Source of the DNA: an uncultured Eubacterium sp.
GTDB taxonomy: Bacteria; Bacillota; Clostridia; Lachnospirales; Lachnospiraceae
NCBI GenBank assembly: GCA_910584245.1
Contig: CAJTZF010000007.1
Span: forward strand, 75,295 to 139,294
Direction of reading: 5' to 3'
Length of the DNA: 64,000 bases
The position numbers and the translations under genes are program-made. Shown here in pieces: positions 1 through 8,320 of this stretch (position 1 is its first letter; every line of letters starts with the position of its first letter). A model generated the notes under the pieces. That model made no database searches and was not told the origin of the DNA. It saw nothing but the letters and a program-made list of their open reading frames with translations.

Positions 1-1494
1 TCCGGCAATTTTGCCATCTTCAAAGGTTCCGCACACATTAGGCGGCGCTGTCTCTGCTAGTGTTTTTGCCGATGTCTCCGCGCTGGAGGCAGATGTGTTC
101 AAAATATCTTTGTCAAGTTCCGGTACGTGGGAGGCTGGCATGGAGCTCTCAAAGGGAATCCAGATTTCGCCGGAATTTGCTAGTATATTTACGGCGATTG
201 TACCGTTTGAGACGGCTATTTTCTGGCCGGATAATGCGCCAATGTACTCAGCCGCACTGCCAACGGGTACAGTCATGACATAGTCACTGTCATCATTATT
301 TACAGTGACGACGGCAGTCTGTTCATTGAAGCTGCGTGAAAAAGCATACTGCCGATTTGTGAGAAGGAGTTCTCTGTAGTCGCCATACGATAGCGCTGGA
401 ATTCGGCTGCGTGCCTCCCCGAGTTTTGCTATGAGGTTTGTACAGGGGTTCTGTTCCCGTGCCTCCTTGTAGTGTTCAAGCTGTAGTGCCGGGCGCAGGG
501 AGGCGTCCGAAAACTTATCTTTTTTTCCATCAATAGCGAATTCTGAGCCATAATAAATGGATGGAATCCCGGGCAGGGTATACAAAAGCACGTGGACAGG
601 CGCAAAATGGGCTTTGTTTGTCAATTTTGTATAGATTCGCTCAACGTCGTGATTGTCTACGAAATTATATAGTTTTAATCCGTCCGTCCGGTTACCGCCC
701 GTCTCATATAAGCGTTTTACCGTATGGGCAATTTCGAAATAATTGTGGTCGTTGTGACCGGAATAAAGCGCTTTGTGAAGATGATAATTGGTCACGGAGT
801 GAAGCGTGCCCTCGTTGACCCATCTTGAGTAATCCCCGTGAATGACCTCTCCCATTAGCCAGAATTCCGGTTTTACCTCATTTGCTACATGGCGCAGCGC
901 TTTCATATAATCAAAATCGAGGACGTCGGCGGCATCAAGCCGTATTCCGTCGATGTCAAATTCACTTACCCAGAAACGGACCACATCACAAATATAATCC
1001 CGTACAGCCGGATTTCGCTGGTTCAGCTTGACAAGGAGATTGTAGCCGCCCCAATTTTCGTATGAAAATCCGTCATTGTACTCGGTGTTGCCGCCAAAAT
1101 TTACATTGCAGTACCAGTCCCGGTAAGGCGATGCTTCCCGGTTTTTCTGGATATCCTTGAAGGCAAAGAAATCTCTGCCAGTGTGGTTAAATACGCCGTC
1201 TAAAATGACGCGGATTCCCTTTTCGTGGCAGGCGGCCACAAAGTCAGTGAGATCTTTATTGACACCGAGGCGGCTATCCAGCTTTTTATAGTCGGTTGTC
1301 TCGTAGCCGTGTCCGACAGATTCAAAGAGCGGACCGATATAGATCGCGTTGCAGTTTAAATCCTTTATATGGTCGATCCAGGGAATCAGTGAGTTCAGCC
1401 TGTGAACGGGTTCGCCATATGAATTTTCCTTTGGGGCATCACAGAGTCCCAGAGGATAGATGTGATAAAAAATTGCTTCGTCATACCAAGCCAT
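1..1494 (-). CDS. Alpha-amylase family glycoside hydrolase (GH13), 3' end outside window
   Basis: At least 498 codons are read from ATG at 1494 to the window edge with no stop, so the C-terminus is missing. The start follows a GAGG site at the proper distance. GH13 motifs are in order: the N-terminal strand with FYHIYPLG, GVFNHTGRDFFAF, GIRLDAADVL (nucleophile Asp187), MGEVIHGD (acid/base Glu216) and FVDNHDVER (transition-state Asp283). No signal peptide is seen, so it probably acts in the cytoplasm on alpha-glucans or maltodextrins. The family is clear; the exact substrate (amylase, neopullulanase or trehalose-type) is not. The last residues before the edge are Ser/Ala/Thr-rich. Confidence 0.9.
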   Translation of the reverse strand, partial: MAWYDEAIFYHIYPLGLCDAPKENSYGEPVHRLNSLIPWIDHIKDLNCNAIYIGPLFESVGHGYETTDYKKLDSRLGVNKDLTDFVAACHEKGIRVILDGVFNHTGRDFFAFKDIQKNREASPYRDWYCNVNFGGNTEYNDGFSYENWGGYNLLVKLNQRNPAVRDYICDVVRFWVSEFDIDGIRLDAADVLDFDYMKALRHVANEVKPEFWLMGEVIHGDYSRWVNEGTLHSVTNYHLHKALYSGHNDHNYFEIAHTVKRLYETGGNRTDGLKLYNFVDNHDVERIYTKLTNKAHFAPVHVLLYTLPGIPSIYYGSEFAIDGKKDKFSDASLRPALQLEHYKEAREQNPCTNLIAKLGEARSRIPALSYGDYRELLLTNRQYAFSRSFNEQTAVVTVNNDDSDYVMTVPVGSAAEYIGALSGQKIAVSNGTIAVNILANSGEIWIPFESSMPASHVPELDKDILNTSASSAETSAKTLAETAPPNVCGTFEDGKIAG

Positions 1495-1527
1495 AAAATA
1501 CCTCATTTCTGCGTCGCTTTTTCCGAA

Positions 1528-1652
1528 TGTGGCAATTTGCGCCAAGCGGCGCGCAGACACAAATTGCCGTGTGAATCCCCTGCGTTGCGAATGAAGTACG
1601 CCGCCCAGTCAGCAGCTGAGCGAACCTGCCGTCCTTGCAGTTGTATTCACAC
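1528..1652. repeat. Structured intergenic element with two inverted repeats
   Basis: Between the secreted-protein gene and the amylase gene lie two adjacent inverted repeats: GGCAATTTG (1531-1539) with CAAATTGCC (1560-1568), and GTGTGAAT (1569-1576) with ATTCACAC (1645-1652). The first encloses a GC-rich core (CGCC/GGCG). The second encloses about 70 bases without an obvious reading frame. The amylase RBS lies directly next to the element. It resembles a palindromic dispersed element, but no second full copy exists in this window. Confidence 0.45.
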
Positions 1653-1674
1653 TTCCGGTTATGACTAAAATTAA

Positions 1675-3048
1675 TTAGTCGGTCGTTGCCACATGGATTG
1701 TCAATTTTGGTGACCAGCTAACTGTGCCGTGGAGCTTGGCGCGTTCCACCCACGCATAATCCGGGTTATCCGTGATGATAACAGGTTCCGTCACCATTCC
1801 GTTATCGTCGATGCCGTTATTTTCTACATAAATGTTACATGGGTTGCCATTCGCGTCGGTTCCCGATAGTATATATCTTGCGGAAAGTGTTTCGACCTGT
1901 CCATTGTATTTTAACCTCGTATCTACACAGTCAGATACAATTTTCCCTTTGAAGTTCGCGCAGTCGGAGGAAGCGCCAAAATGGATCATGGATGCGTTTC
2001 CTGTGCTTCCCTTAACGGATGTGGTACTTCCGATATCAATGGCGAAGGTAAAAATCTCGTTCGGGTATGACAGACTCTCGTCGGGTCTTATAACTTCGCG
2101 GGGAGCGACCGGCTCTGTATTGGATTCATTCCACATAAGATCTATCGTTTTTTCCCCATTTCCGTGATCGGCCACCCGTCCTTGCAGATCTGCGGTTTCC
2201 AGCCATGCCAGGGAATCGCTGTCGGTTATAATAATAGGCGTCGTCACGATATTATCCACATCATCGGCCGTGCCATTATCCTCAATAAAAATAGAACATT
2301 TTTTGCCATCTGCATCGGTTCCCGATAAAATATATCTGGCACACAACTGTTTTTTGCCCTCTTTGTAGTCCTTAATGACAGTGGTTCCCTCTCCCAGCGT
2401 GCTGCCGTTAAAGTAGTCGCCAGATGCCTCGCCTTTGAAATACTGCATATCTACGTGGCACGTATTTCCGTCCACGGAATACAAATCAGTATCCGAGACA
2501 GATAGAGACATCACCTTCTTTGTATATAAATCCGGCGTCGGGGAAGGTGATTCCGTGGGGGCCGGGGTTACTTGCGCAGAGCCTTGTGGCGATTGCTGGG
2601 GAGAACCTGGTGCGGAGGCCTGCGGAACGGCTGTTGGAAGTGGGACCGCACTATTTGATTCGGAAGCAGGTGAGTTCTGCGGAGTGGCAGAGGTCCTTGC
2701 CGCTTGCTTCTTTTTGCAAGTAACGGTGATAGTGCCCACTTTTCTGAGGCATTTACTTACTTTTGAGCCTTGCTTTAATTGTTCTTTCACAGTAATTTTT
2801 GCCTTTCCCTGTTTCCGGGCTGTAATCACACCCTTATTATTTACGGATATCTTCTTTTTGGAAGAGGAAAAAAACTTATAGACCGCTTTTTTATTTTTGT
2901 TCTTAATCTGGATTTTTTTCGTCTGTCCCTCGGTCAAAGTCAGTTTTTTAAATGCCAGCGATGCTTTTTTTGCTCCCATTACGGGATAGCCATTTGCCAC
3001 AGTGAGGGCAAGGGCAAGCATGATGCAAAGTAGTTTTCTCTTTTTCAT
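1675..3048 (-). CDS. Secreted protein with Ig-like domain and two DUF3237-like repeats
   Basis: 457 aa with a signal peptide (basic start, hydrophobic stretch, cut near residue 25). Residues about 28-115 are a Lys-rich bacterial Ig-like (BIG2-type) fold with VNNKGVITARKQGKAKITV. A Pro/Ser/Ala/Thr linker follows (about 116-172), then two tandem modules (about 173-305 and 318-457). Both modules carry ARYILSGTDA, an acidic ENNG/EDNG segment, PIIITD/PVIITD and a closing (A)WxE motif. This pattern resembles DUF3237; the assignment is by eye. It is probably cell-surface bound; its role is unknown. It has its own TTGATA/TATAAT promoter and a good RBS. Confidence 0.7.
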   Translation of the reverse strand: MKKRKLLCIMLALALTVANGYPVMGAKKASLAFKKLTLTEGQTKKIQIKNKNKKAVYKFFSSSKKKISVNNKGVITARKQGKAKITVKEQLKQGSKVSKCLRKVGTITVTCKKKQAARTSATPQNSPASESNSAVPLPTAVPQASAPGSPQQSPQGSAQVTPAPTESPSPTPDLYTKKVMSLSVSDTDLYSVDGNTCHVDMQYFKGEASGDYFNGSTLGEGTTVIKDYKEGKKQLCARYILSGTDADGKKCSIFIEDNGTADDVDNIVTTPIIITDSDSLAWLETADLQGRVADHGNGEKTIDLMWNESNTEPVAPREVIRPDESLSYPNEIFTFAIDIGSTTSVKGSTGNASMIHFGASSDCANFKGKIVSDCVDTRLKYNGQVETLSARYILSGTDANGNPCNIYVENNGIDDNGMVTEPVIITDNPDYAWVERAKLHGTVSWSPKLTIHVATTD

Positions 3049-3099
3049 ACAATTTCACACTCCTCGTAGGATAAACGGTTTTTAGCAGCATATGTTATG

Positions 3100-3128
3100 A
3101 TTATATCACAGAGCGGTAAAATTATCAA
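3100..3128 (-). promoter_or_regulatory. Promoter of the Ig-like/DUF3237-like gene
   Basis: On the minus strand a TTGATA box (3123-3128) is followed after 17 bp by a perfect TATAAT (3100-3105), about 50 bases upstream of the ATG at 3048. Confidence 0.75.
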
Positions 3129-3226
3129 ACATATTGTGTTGTGCGATAGGTATTACCGGCAGGTTTGACAAGATTTATAAATCAGCATTGCGACATTCGG
3201 GGGTGTATGTTTTGCCGAAATAAGGA

Positions 3227-3255
3227 TTGATAATTAAGCGGAAAGAGATTATAAT
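3227..3255 (+). promoter_or_regulatory. Promoter of the HdeD-like gene
   Basis: TTGATA (3227-3232), 17-bp spacer, TATAAT (3250-3255). Transcription would begin near 3262, giving a leader of about 55 bases that contains the small stem-loop next to the RBS. Confidence 0.75.
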
Positions 3256-3285
3256 AAGGGATATGAAAACAAATGTGGACAAAGT

Positions 3286-3304
3286 CCGCTTCGCGGGAAT
3301 GAGG
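3286..3304 (+). promoter_or_regulatory. Stem-loop abutting the SD (GAATGAGG) of the HdeD-like gene
   Basis: CCGC (3286-3289), loop TTC, GCGG (3293-3296), followed at once by GAATGAGG (3297-3304). This is one of several copies in the window of a small hairpin directly followed by a GAAATGAGG-like SD. Confidence 0.5.
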
Positions 3305-3315
3305 TGGCGCAATTT

Positions 3316-3885
3316 ATGAAACGTATTAAAATTTACTTTTTTGACCTTATGATTATCCTTGCAGAGCTGGTTATCGGTTTTTTGCTTATTATCAGCCCGG
3401 AAGGATTTACACGGGGAATCATTATTACATTTGCGGCGGCGCTGAGTCTGGTCGGCATCATTAACATTATTACCTATTTTAAGACAGATGCGGAGACGGC
3501 CGCTTTGCAGCAAAAGCTGGCAAAGGGGCTTGTAGGTCTTGTTGTGGGATTATTTCTTGGAATCCGGTCGCAGTGGTTTGTGGATTATTTTCCTATGTTG
3601 ACGACGCTGTACGGCATCGCGCTTTTGACGGTAGCTATTTTTAAGCTTCAGAGGATCGTGGATTTTTTGCGGCTGAACAAACAGGGCTGGCATTTGGCGG
3701 GAATTGGGACGCTGCTTTTGGCTATTATGGGCATTCTTCTACTTGTCAATCCGTTTAATAAGGCATCGTTTGTTTGGGCGCTTATTGTAGTGGCGTTGTT
3801 TGCAGATGCAGCGCTTACGTTTGCTACGATTATTGTCACAGCCAGGTCAAAGGACGGGGAAAAGCAGGAAATAGATGTCGTATAA
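3316..3885 (+). CDS. HdeD family (DUF308) integral membrane protein
   Basis: 189 aa from ATG 3316, which is 11 bases after GAGG; the in-frame GTG at 3304 overlaps the SD and is less likely. The protein is almost entirely hydrophobic with about six membrane segments in three helical pairs, for example LMIILAELVIGFLLII, ITFAAALSLVGIINII and IGTLLLAIMGILLLV. It matches the DUF308/HdeD pattern in length and layout. In enterobacteria HdeD is linked to acid stress; in Clostridia the role is not known. It ends with a short charged cytoplasmic tail and is followed by the cis-prenyltransferase gene. Confidence 0.75.
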   Translation: MKRIKIYFFDLMIILAELVIGFLLIISPEGFTRGIIITFAAALSLVGIINIITYFKTDAETAALQQKLAKGLVGLVVGLFLGIRSQWFVDYFPMLTTLYGIALLTVAIFKLQRIVDFLRLNKQGWHLAGIGTLLLAIMGILLLVNPFNKASFVWALIVVALFADAALTFATIIVTARSKDGEKQEIDVV

Positions 3886-3941
3886 TTATTCTCAAATTGC
3901 CTAAAATATGAAAAAAGGCATGAAGGAGAAAGATTGGTATT

Positions 3942-4556
3942 ATGTTTCGCATTCCAAAACATATCGGCGTCATCCCGGATGGAAACAGGCGGTGGGCCAG
4001 AAAAAATGGTTTGAAAAAAGAAGAGGGATACGCGCATGGGCTGCAGCCGGGACTGCGCTTGATGCAGGCGGCAAGAGAGCAGGGAGTAGAAGAATTGACG
4101 TATTACGGTTTTACGGTGGATAACTGTAAGCGGCCAAGGGTACAGGTAGGGGCTTTCTCAGAGGCGTGCGTACAGGCCGCTAAAATGCTTGAAAAAGAGG
4201 ATGTCGAGTTATATGTGCTGGGTAATTCGCAGTCCTCTTGTTTTCCAAAAGAGCTTGTCCCGTATACGCACCGAAACGGGTTCGGCGGCCATAAAAATGG
4301 CAGGATGAGAGTGAATCTTCTTGTTAATTATGGATGGGAGTGGGATATGAAAAACGACTGGGTATCCCGTGAAATTCCGAGAGTTGATATGGTCATACGC
4401 TGGGGCGGGATGTGCCGATTGTCGGGGTTTCTTCCGATACAAACGGTGTATTCTGATTTTTGTATCCGGGAGGAATTGTGGCCGGATTTCAAAGAAGAAC
4501 AGTTTGAGGAGGCCCTGCAATGGTACCAGCGGCAGGATGTTACGCTGGGAGGATGA
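3942..4556 (+). CDS. Short divergent cis-prenyltransferase (undecaprenyl diphosphate synthase family)
   Basis: 204 aa, against about 240-260 for typical UppS. Family motifs are present but altered: IGVIPDGNRRWA at the N-terminus (catalytic Asp13), LLVNYGWEWDM where UppS has an ALNYGGR-type motif, and DMVIRWGGMCRLSGF where UppS has RTSGE.R.SNF; YSDFC and LWPDF follow. The region between the first and second motif is shortened. The gene is not beside frr, cdsA or dxr as the housekeeping uppS usually is, so this is probably a paralog. AAGGAG lies ahead of the ATG. Activity cannot be assumed. Confidence 0.7.
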   Translation: MFRIPKHIGVIPDGNRRWARKNGLKKEEGYAHGLQPGLRLMQAAREQGVEELTYYGFTVDNCKRPRVQVGAFSEACVQAAKMLEKEDVELYVLGNSQSSCFPKELVPYTHRNGFGGHKNGRMRVNLLVNYGWEWDMKNDWVSREIPRVDMVIRWGGMCRLSGFLPIQTVYSDFCIREELWPDFKEEQFEEALQWYQRQDVTLGG

Positions 4557-4583
4557 TTTCGTAAACCGGAGGAAGCGGAGAAA

Positions 4584-4625
4584 GGGTTAAGTCACACATT
4601 TGGAGCTGTGGCTTAACCCATTTTG
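4584..4625. terminator. Bidirectional hairpin terminator
   Basis: GGGTTAAG (4584-4591) pairs with CTTAACCC (4612-4619), with further pairing inside (CACA/TGTG). A T-rich run follows on the plus strand and A-rich sequence precedes the hairpin on the other side. It separates the converging prenyltransferase and LRR genes. Confidence 0.75.
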
Positions 4626-4632
4626 TAAAATT

Positions 4633-4923
4633 TTAAATCTTTGTGAATTTCTTTTTCTTATCTGCTGTTATCTTCTTTATAAATTTGCCATTCTTTACAA
4701 CTGTGCATCCCCATTTTGATTTTTTAAACGTCTTGCGGATCCAGCTCGACCTTACTTTTGCATTTACCGTTTTGAGTGTTTGGAAATCCTCTAGTTTAGA
4801 GAGATTTGTTATATCAACGTCCTTGTCTCCGGTAAAATAGTAAAACATCTTAATTTGATTTTTCTTTGCAAAGGTGATCTTACACGTCTGGTTCTTTTTC
4901 GGCGCATAATATATAAAAGGCAA
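4633..4923 (-). pseudogene. Frameshifted 3' part of the secreted LRR protein
   Basis: About 96 codons in a different frame from the upstream LRR gene, reading FYYFTGDKDVDITNLSKLEDF and then a Lys-rich end. There is no independent RBS, and the sense continues the upstream protein: joining frames at the T-run 4929-4934 (A6 on the coding strand) gives ...ASDNYGIKKTYLPFIYYAPKKN.... One extra A, or a -1 slip on AAAAAA, would restore one protein of about 390 aa. It is therefore best read as the C-terminal end of the same gene, not a separate gene. Confidence 0.65.
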
Positions 4924-5810
4924 ATATGTTTTTTAATTCCATAATTATCGGATGCCCACTCGTATAACTGCCCCTTTTTGCTTTTGCCAGAAGAAACTTT
5001 TACGGTTTCTAATTTCTGGTTTTTTCTTAAATCTAGTTTAGCAGGCATGATATTTGTCAGTGTCAGTTCTTTTAGCATTAGATTTTTTGACAAATCCAAC
5101 GCTTTCAGCCGGGAGTTGCTTCCGTCCGGCAAAATAACCCGCAATATTTCGAGGTTTGGTATTTGTTTTGTATCCAGCGTACCCGCATTTACATTTTCCA
5201 GATGCATATATGTCAATTGGGAAACGGGAAAATCTGTCTGGATGGTATCATAATTTTTGTCTCCCAATTTAGAACATCGGATCCATATTTTGCGCAAGTT
5301 TGCATTGTTTTTAAAAGAGCCCTTCAGTAATTCGCATTTGTTGGCCTTCACCTCCTGAAGATTGAAGAAATATTCAATTCCGGTCAAGTCAACGTTTCTA
5401 TCCGCCAATGCGTGTTGGGGATTCTCGTCATTTACGTTAAAGTTCAAAGATAATGTACGCTTGGTTTCATCCCGGACGGTATAGCTGTCGCCGGAGTATT
5501 TTGGTTGCGCGCTGTAATCAATATCTGGATACCACGTTTTCGTTACTCCGTTATAGGAGCTATACAAAGACAAATAGTATATATTCTCTCGCTCCTGGCG
5601 GCTCAGAATCCCGTCCTTGTTTGTGTCAATAAAGTATTTTAGTTTTGTTCTCAGCTGTTCGTCAGGAAAATGGGCTTGGTCCAGCGGAACATCCTGCAAG
5701 TATTCCGGTTTCATTTCTGCCTGCGCCCTCCTTTCTGTTTTAGCACATATTTGTAGTGCGCCAACGCATAAAAGAGTGCCTAGTGCAATTTTTGTGATTA
5801 GCTTTTTCAT
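4809..5810 (-). CDS. Secreted leucine-rich-repeat protein, C-terminus out of frame
   Basis: 333 aa as read; the last about 33 residues (Arg-rich, starting after YGIKKH) are an out-of-frame tail. There is a signal peptide at 1-30. Residues around 60-80 contain DTNKDGILSRQE, an EF-hand/dockerin-like calcium loop. Several irregular LRR strands follow (LTGIEYFFNLQEV, LTYMHLENV, LKALDLSKNLMLKELTL). No convincing SD is seen before the ATG, but the gene lies only 47 bases after the BspA-like gene and is probably co-transcribed with it. The frameshift may be an inactivating mutation, a sequencing error in the homopolymer or a slippage site. Confidence 0.65.
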   Translation of the reverse strand: MKKLITKIALGTLLCVGALQICAKTERRAQAEMKPEYLQDVPLDQAHFPDEQLRTKLKYFIDTNKDGILSRQERENIYYLSLYSSYNGVTKTWYPDIDYSAQPKYSGDSYTVRDETKRTLSLNFNVNDENPQHALADRNVDLTGIEYFFNLQEVKANKCELLKGSFKNNANLRKIWIRCSKLGDKNYDTIQTDFPVSQLTYMHLENVNAGTLDTKQIPNLEILRVILPDGSNSRLKALDLSKNLMLKELTLTNIMPAKLDLRKNQKLETVKVSSGKSKKGQLYEWASDNYGIKKHICLLYIMRRKRTRRVRSPLQRKIKLRCFTILPETRTLI

Positions 5811-5857
5811 AATAATCAGCTGGATTTTTTTGAATGTTTGTAATGTCTGGTTGGTTG

Positions 5858-8161
5858 TCAGTAGATAGAAATGGATCTTGCTTTACCGTATACCTTCTTT
5901 TTATTCACGATCTGGTAAGCGCGTATATAAATGGTTTGGTATTTATATATGTCTTTGATAAAGCAGGAGGTATTTCCCGAGCCGTTTAAGTTTTTGATCG
6001 TGCTGTATGGGGTATATACCTGGTATCCGCTCACACCGCTTACCGCGTTCCACGAGAGCTGGTATTTGTCGATGATCTTTTTAATTCTCGGGCCGGTCAC
6101 GATGTTTGGAATCGTTCCGCGGCTCACAAACTTGCCGTCTGCATTCTCAGCCGCCTCTTTGGCATATGTGTTTTTCCAGCCATGAATCGTTACTCCCTCC
6201 GGAAGATTTTTTAAATTCGTCGTCATGATCGTGGATGGGAATGTGAGCTTTGAAAGCTTGGCGCATCCCGAGAAGTTCATGCTTATGTAATTAAGACTGC
6301 CTTGGTTTACGTTGATGGTCTTTAAGTTTCGGCAGTCACGGAAATGAAAAGTGCTGCTTCTGCTGCGTTTTACATTTTTTGTGATTGTCAATGTAGTCAG
6401 GTTGTGCGCATCGTCAAAGGCATTTTGTGCAACGTAATGGGTAGAGACTGGTATTTTATACGCCCCTTTCTTTTTCGTTGGGTAAAAGAGAAGGGTTTCT
6501 TCATCTCCATCAAAAATGACCCCGGCTTTTGATGAAAAACGCTTATTTTTTGGAGATACGCTGATTGCCTTGCACTTCAGATCCGCTTTTATCTGGTTCA
6601 GGTAACGGATGTCCTTAACCGCGGCCGGTATGCGGTAACGTTTTTTCCTCATAGGGAAACAACTGATTTTGGCTCCTTTACTGTCGTACAATACGCCGTC
6701 CTCTGAACGGTAGTATTTGCTGTTTTTAGCCACATGGATCGAGGACAGTTTGTTTCTCTTCATCTGGTTTCCTATGTATTTGCACGTGTTTGGCAGATGG
6801 AATGATCCCTTTTTTCCCGTCGGGAAAAATACCATTGTTTTCATATCAGAGGAATAGACGACGCCATCCTGTGAGCGGTAGTTCGGGTTGTCCTTCGAAA
6901 CTACGATTCTTTCAAGTGAATTTAAATTGTAATCTCTATAATAATAAGTCGAATTTGTAATTTTTTTAACACTTGCAGGTAAATAGATGGACTTCAGGTT
7001 ACTGCAGTTAGAAAATAGGTGGCTGCCGATGGAGGTTATTCCTTCGGGTACCGTTACACTTGAAAATTGTCCCCTTACAAGTGCATTGGATGAGATAGAT
7101 GTCACACCCTTTGGTATATTTATTTCGCCCTTCATGCTCACAGGCACCTGAATCAGGTATTCCCCATTTTCATCGAGGAGCATCCCGTTGCGGCTCGAAT
7201 AGTTTGGATTATCCGAATCCACGACAAATTTTTCTGCCGCCCCGTTGAAGGCGCTGTAACTGATGCGTCTTGTGCCCTTGCCTATATGGACGGTTCCGAG
7301 GTTTAAGCAGTTTTTAAAGGCATTGCTGCTAATTTCATCGAGCTTGTTCGTATAGGAATAGGATTTCAGCTGGACACAGTTTTGAAAAGCATTCCATTCA
7401 ATTTCTTCGATGTTTCCCGTGTTTTCAACGGTTGTTAATTTCGTACAATTGGCAAACAGATTCGGGCTGATTACACTCATTTTTGAGGACAGCCGTGCTT
7501 TTTCCAGGTTTAGGCATTTGGAAAAGGCTGAGCCGTCTACGGTTTTTACAGAGTCTGGTATATAAATGCTTTTCAGGCTCTGGCAATTGTAAAAGGCATC
7601 CGATCCGACCGAGGAAGCCCGGGCGGGAATCGTTACGCTTGTCAGGCTGCTGCAGCCGTAAAAGGCTTCCTCCGGAATGGATGTAATATAGTTGGAAAGA
7701 CGGATTTTCCGAAGCGCCGAACAATTTCGGAATGCCTGGTCTTCTATAGTCGTCACCGAGTCCGGAATTGTGATCTGTGTCAGTTTAGTGCAATCCTCGA
7801 AAGCGGAGTGTGCGATTTTCCGCACGGAGGATGGAACGGTAAAGGAACCCTGTTTTTCCGATGGGCACTTGATAAGTAAAGCGCCGTCTTTGCTGTAGAG
7901 CACCCCGTTTACCGTTTTCAGGTATTGGTTTGCAGAGGCGGAAAACTGCGTGATCTTCACCCCGTTAAATGCGTTTTTATTAATGGCAGATACATTACTT
8001 CGGATGGGTACGACGGGACTTCCGGAATAATCCGTTAATTCGCCGTACCGGTTTACCTGGTATACGCCTTTTGCCGCAAATGCGGATTCGGTAGGTGAAA
8101 GCAGGCAGGTAACCAGCATCGACAGTACTAACAAAATATGTAGACATTTCTTTACGTTCAT
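5858..8161 (-). CDS. Secreted BspA-like leucine-rich-repeat protein
   Basis: 767 aa. Signal peptide 1-29 (hydrophobic core LVLSMLVTCLL, cut after AFA). The body is built of BspA/Treponema-type LRR_5 repeats, each like IPDSVTTIEDQAFRNCSAL, interspersed with segments of the type VVSKDNPNYRSQDGVVYSSD that recur several times. The C-terminal part has an FN3-like strand pattern (LSWNAVSGVSGYQVY). No LPXTG anchor or other cell-wall domain was recognised. Such proteins are surface or secreted adhesins or carbohydrate-related proteins in gut bacteria; the ligand is unknown. A good RBS (GAGG) and a strong promoter precede it. Confidence 0.85.
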   Translation of the reverse strand: MNVKKCLHILLVLSMLVTCLLSPTESAFAAKGVYQVNRYGELTDYSGSPVVPIRSNVSAINKNAFNGVKITQFSASANQYLKTVNGVLYSKDGALLIKCPSEKQGSFTVPSSVRKIAHSAFEDCTKLTQITIPDSVTTIEDQAFRNCSALRKIRLSNYITSIPEEAFYGCSSLTSVTIPARASSVGSDAFYNCQSLKSIYIPDSVKTVDGSAFSKCLNLEKARLSSKMSVISPNLFANCTKLTTVENTGNIEEIEWNAFQNCVQLKSYSYTNKLDEISSNAFKNCLNLGTVHIGKGTRRISYSAFNGAAEKFVVDSDNPNYSSRNGMLLDENGEYLIQVPVSMKGEINIPKGVTSISSNALVRGQFSSVTVPEGITSIGSHLFSNCSNLKSIYLPASVKKITNSTYYYRDYNLNSLERIVVSKDNPNYRSQDGVVYSSDMKTMVFFPTGKKGSFHLPNTCKYIGNQMKRNKLSSIHVAKNSKYYRSEDGVLYDSKGAKISCFPMRKKRYRIPAAVKDIRYLNQIKADLKCKAISVSPKNKRFSSKAGVIFDGDEETLLFYPTKKKGAYKIPVSTHYVAQNAFDDAHNLTTLTITKNVKRSRSSTFHFRDCRNLKTINVNQGSLNYISMNFSGCAKLSKLTFPSTIMTTNLKNLPEGVTIHGWKNTYAKEAAENADGKFVSRGTIPNIVTGPRIKKIIDKYQLSWNAVSGVSGYQVYTPYSTIKNLNGSGNTSCFIKDIYKYQTIYIRAYQIVNKKKVYGKARSISIY

Positions 8162-8211
8162 AGGTAGTCCTCTTTTCTTTTATATTTGACTTCTTTAATA
8201 GTCATACATTA

Positions 8212-8240
8212 ATTATAGCAGAGCAATAGAGAAAAAGCAA
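8212..8240 (-). promoter_or_regulatory. Promoter of the BspA-like gene
   Basis: On the minus strand TTGCTT (8235-8240), a 17-bp spacer and TATAAT (8212-8217), with TGC just ahead of the -10, which adds an extended -10 element. Confidence 0.75.
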
Positions 8241-8246
8241 TCGTTT

Positions 8247-8265
8247 TTTGTGGAAATTCCACAAA
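8247..8265. promoter_or_regulatory. Perfect palindrome, possible operator
   Basis: TTTGTGGAA, one central A, TTCCACAAA: a 9-bp perfect inverted repeat in the divergent region between the BspA-like and MCP-like genes. It lies just upstream of the -35 of the former. The size and symmetry suit a dimeric regulator; no regulator is encoded next to it. Confidence 0.5.
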
Positions 8266-8320
8266 CAGATTATAAGTTTGACTATACAAACTAGAAAAAA
8301 TGTGGTAGAATATTGTTAAT

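Noticed and set aside
8278..8311. TTGACT ... TAGAAT as promoter of the MCP-like gene
   Set aside because: The spacer is 22 bp, too long; an extended -10 (TGG-TAGAAT) may work alone, so no full promoter was called.
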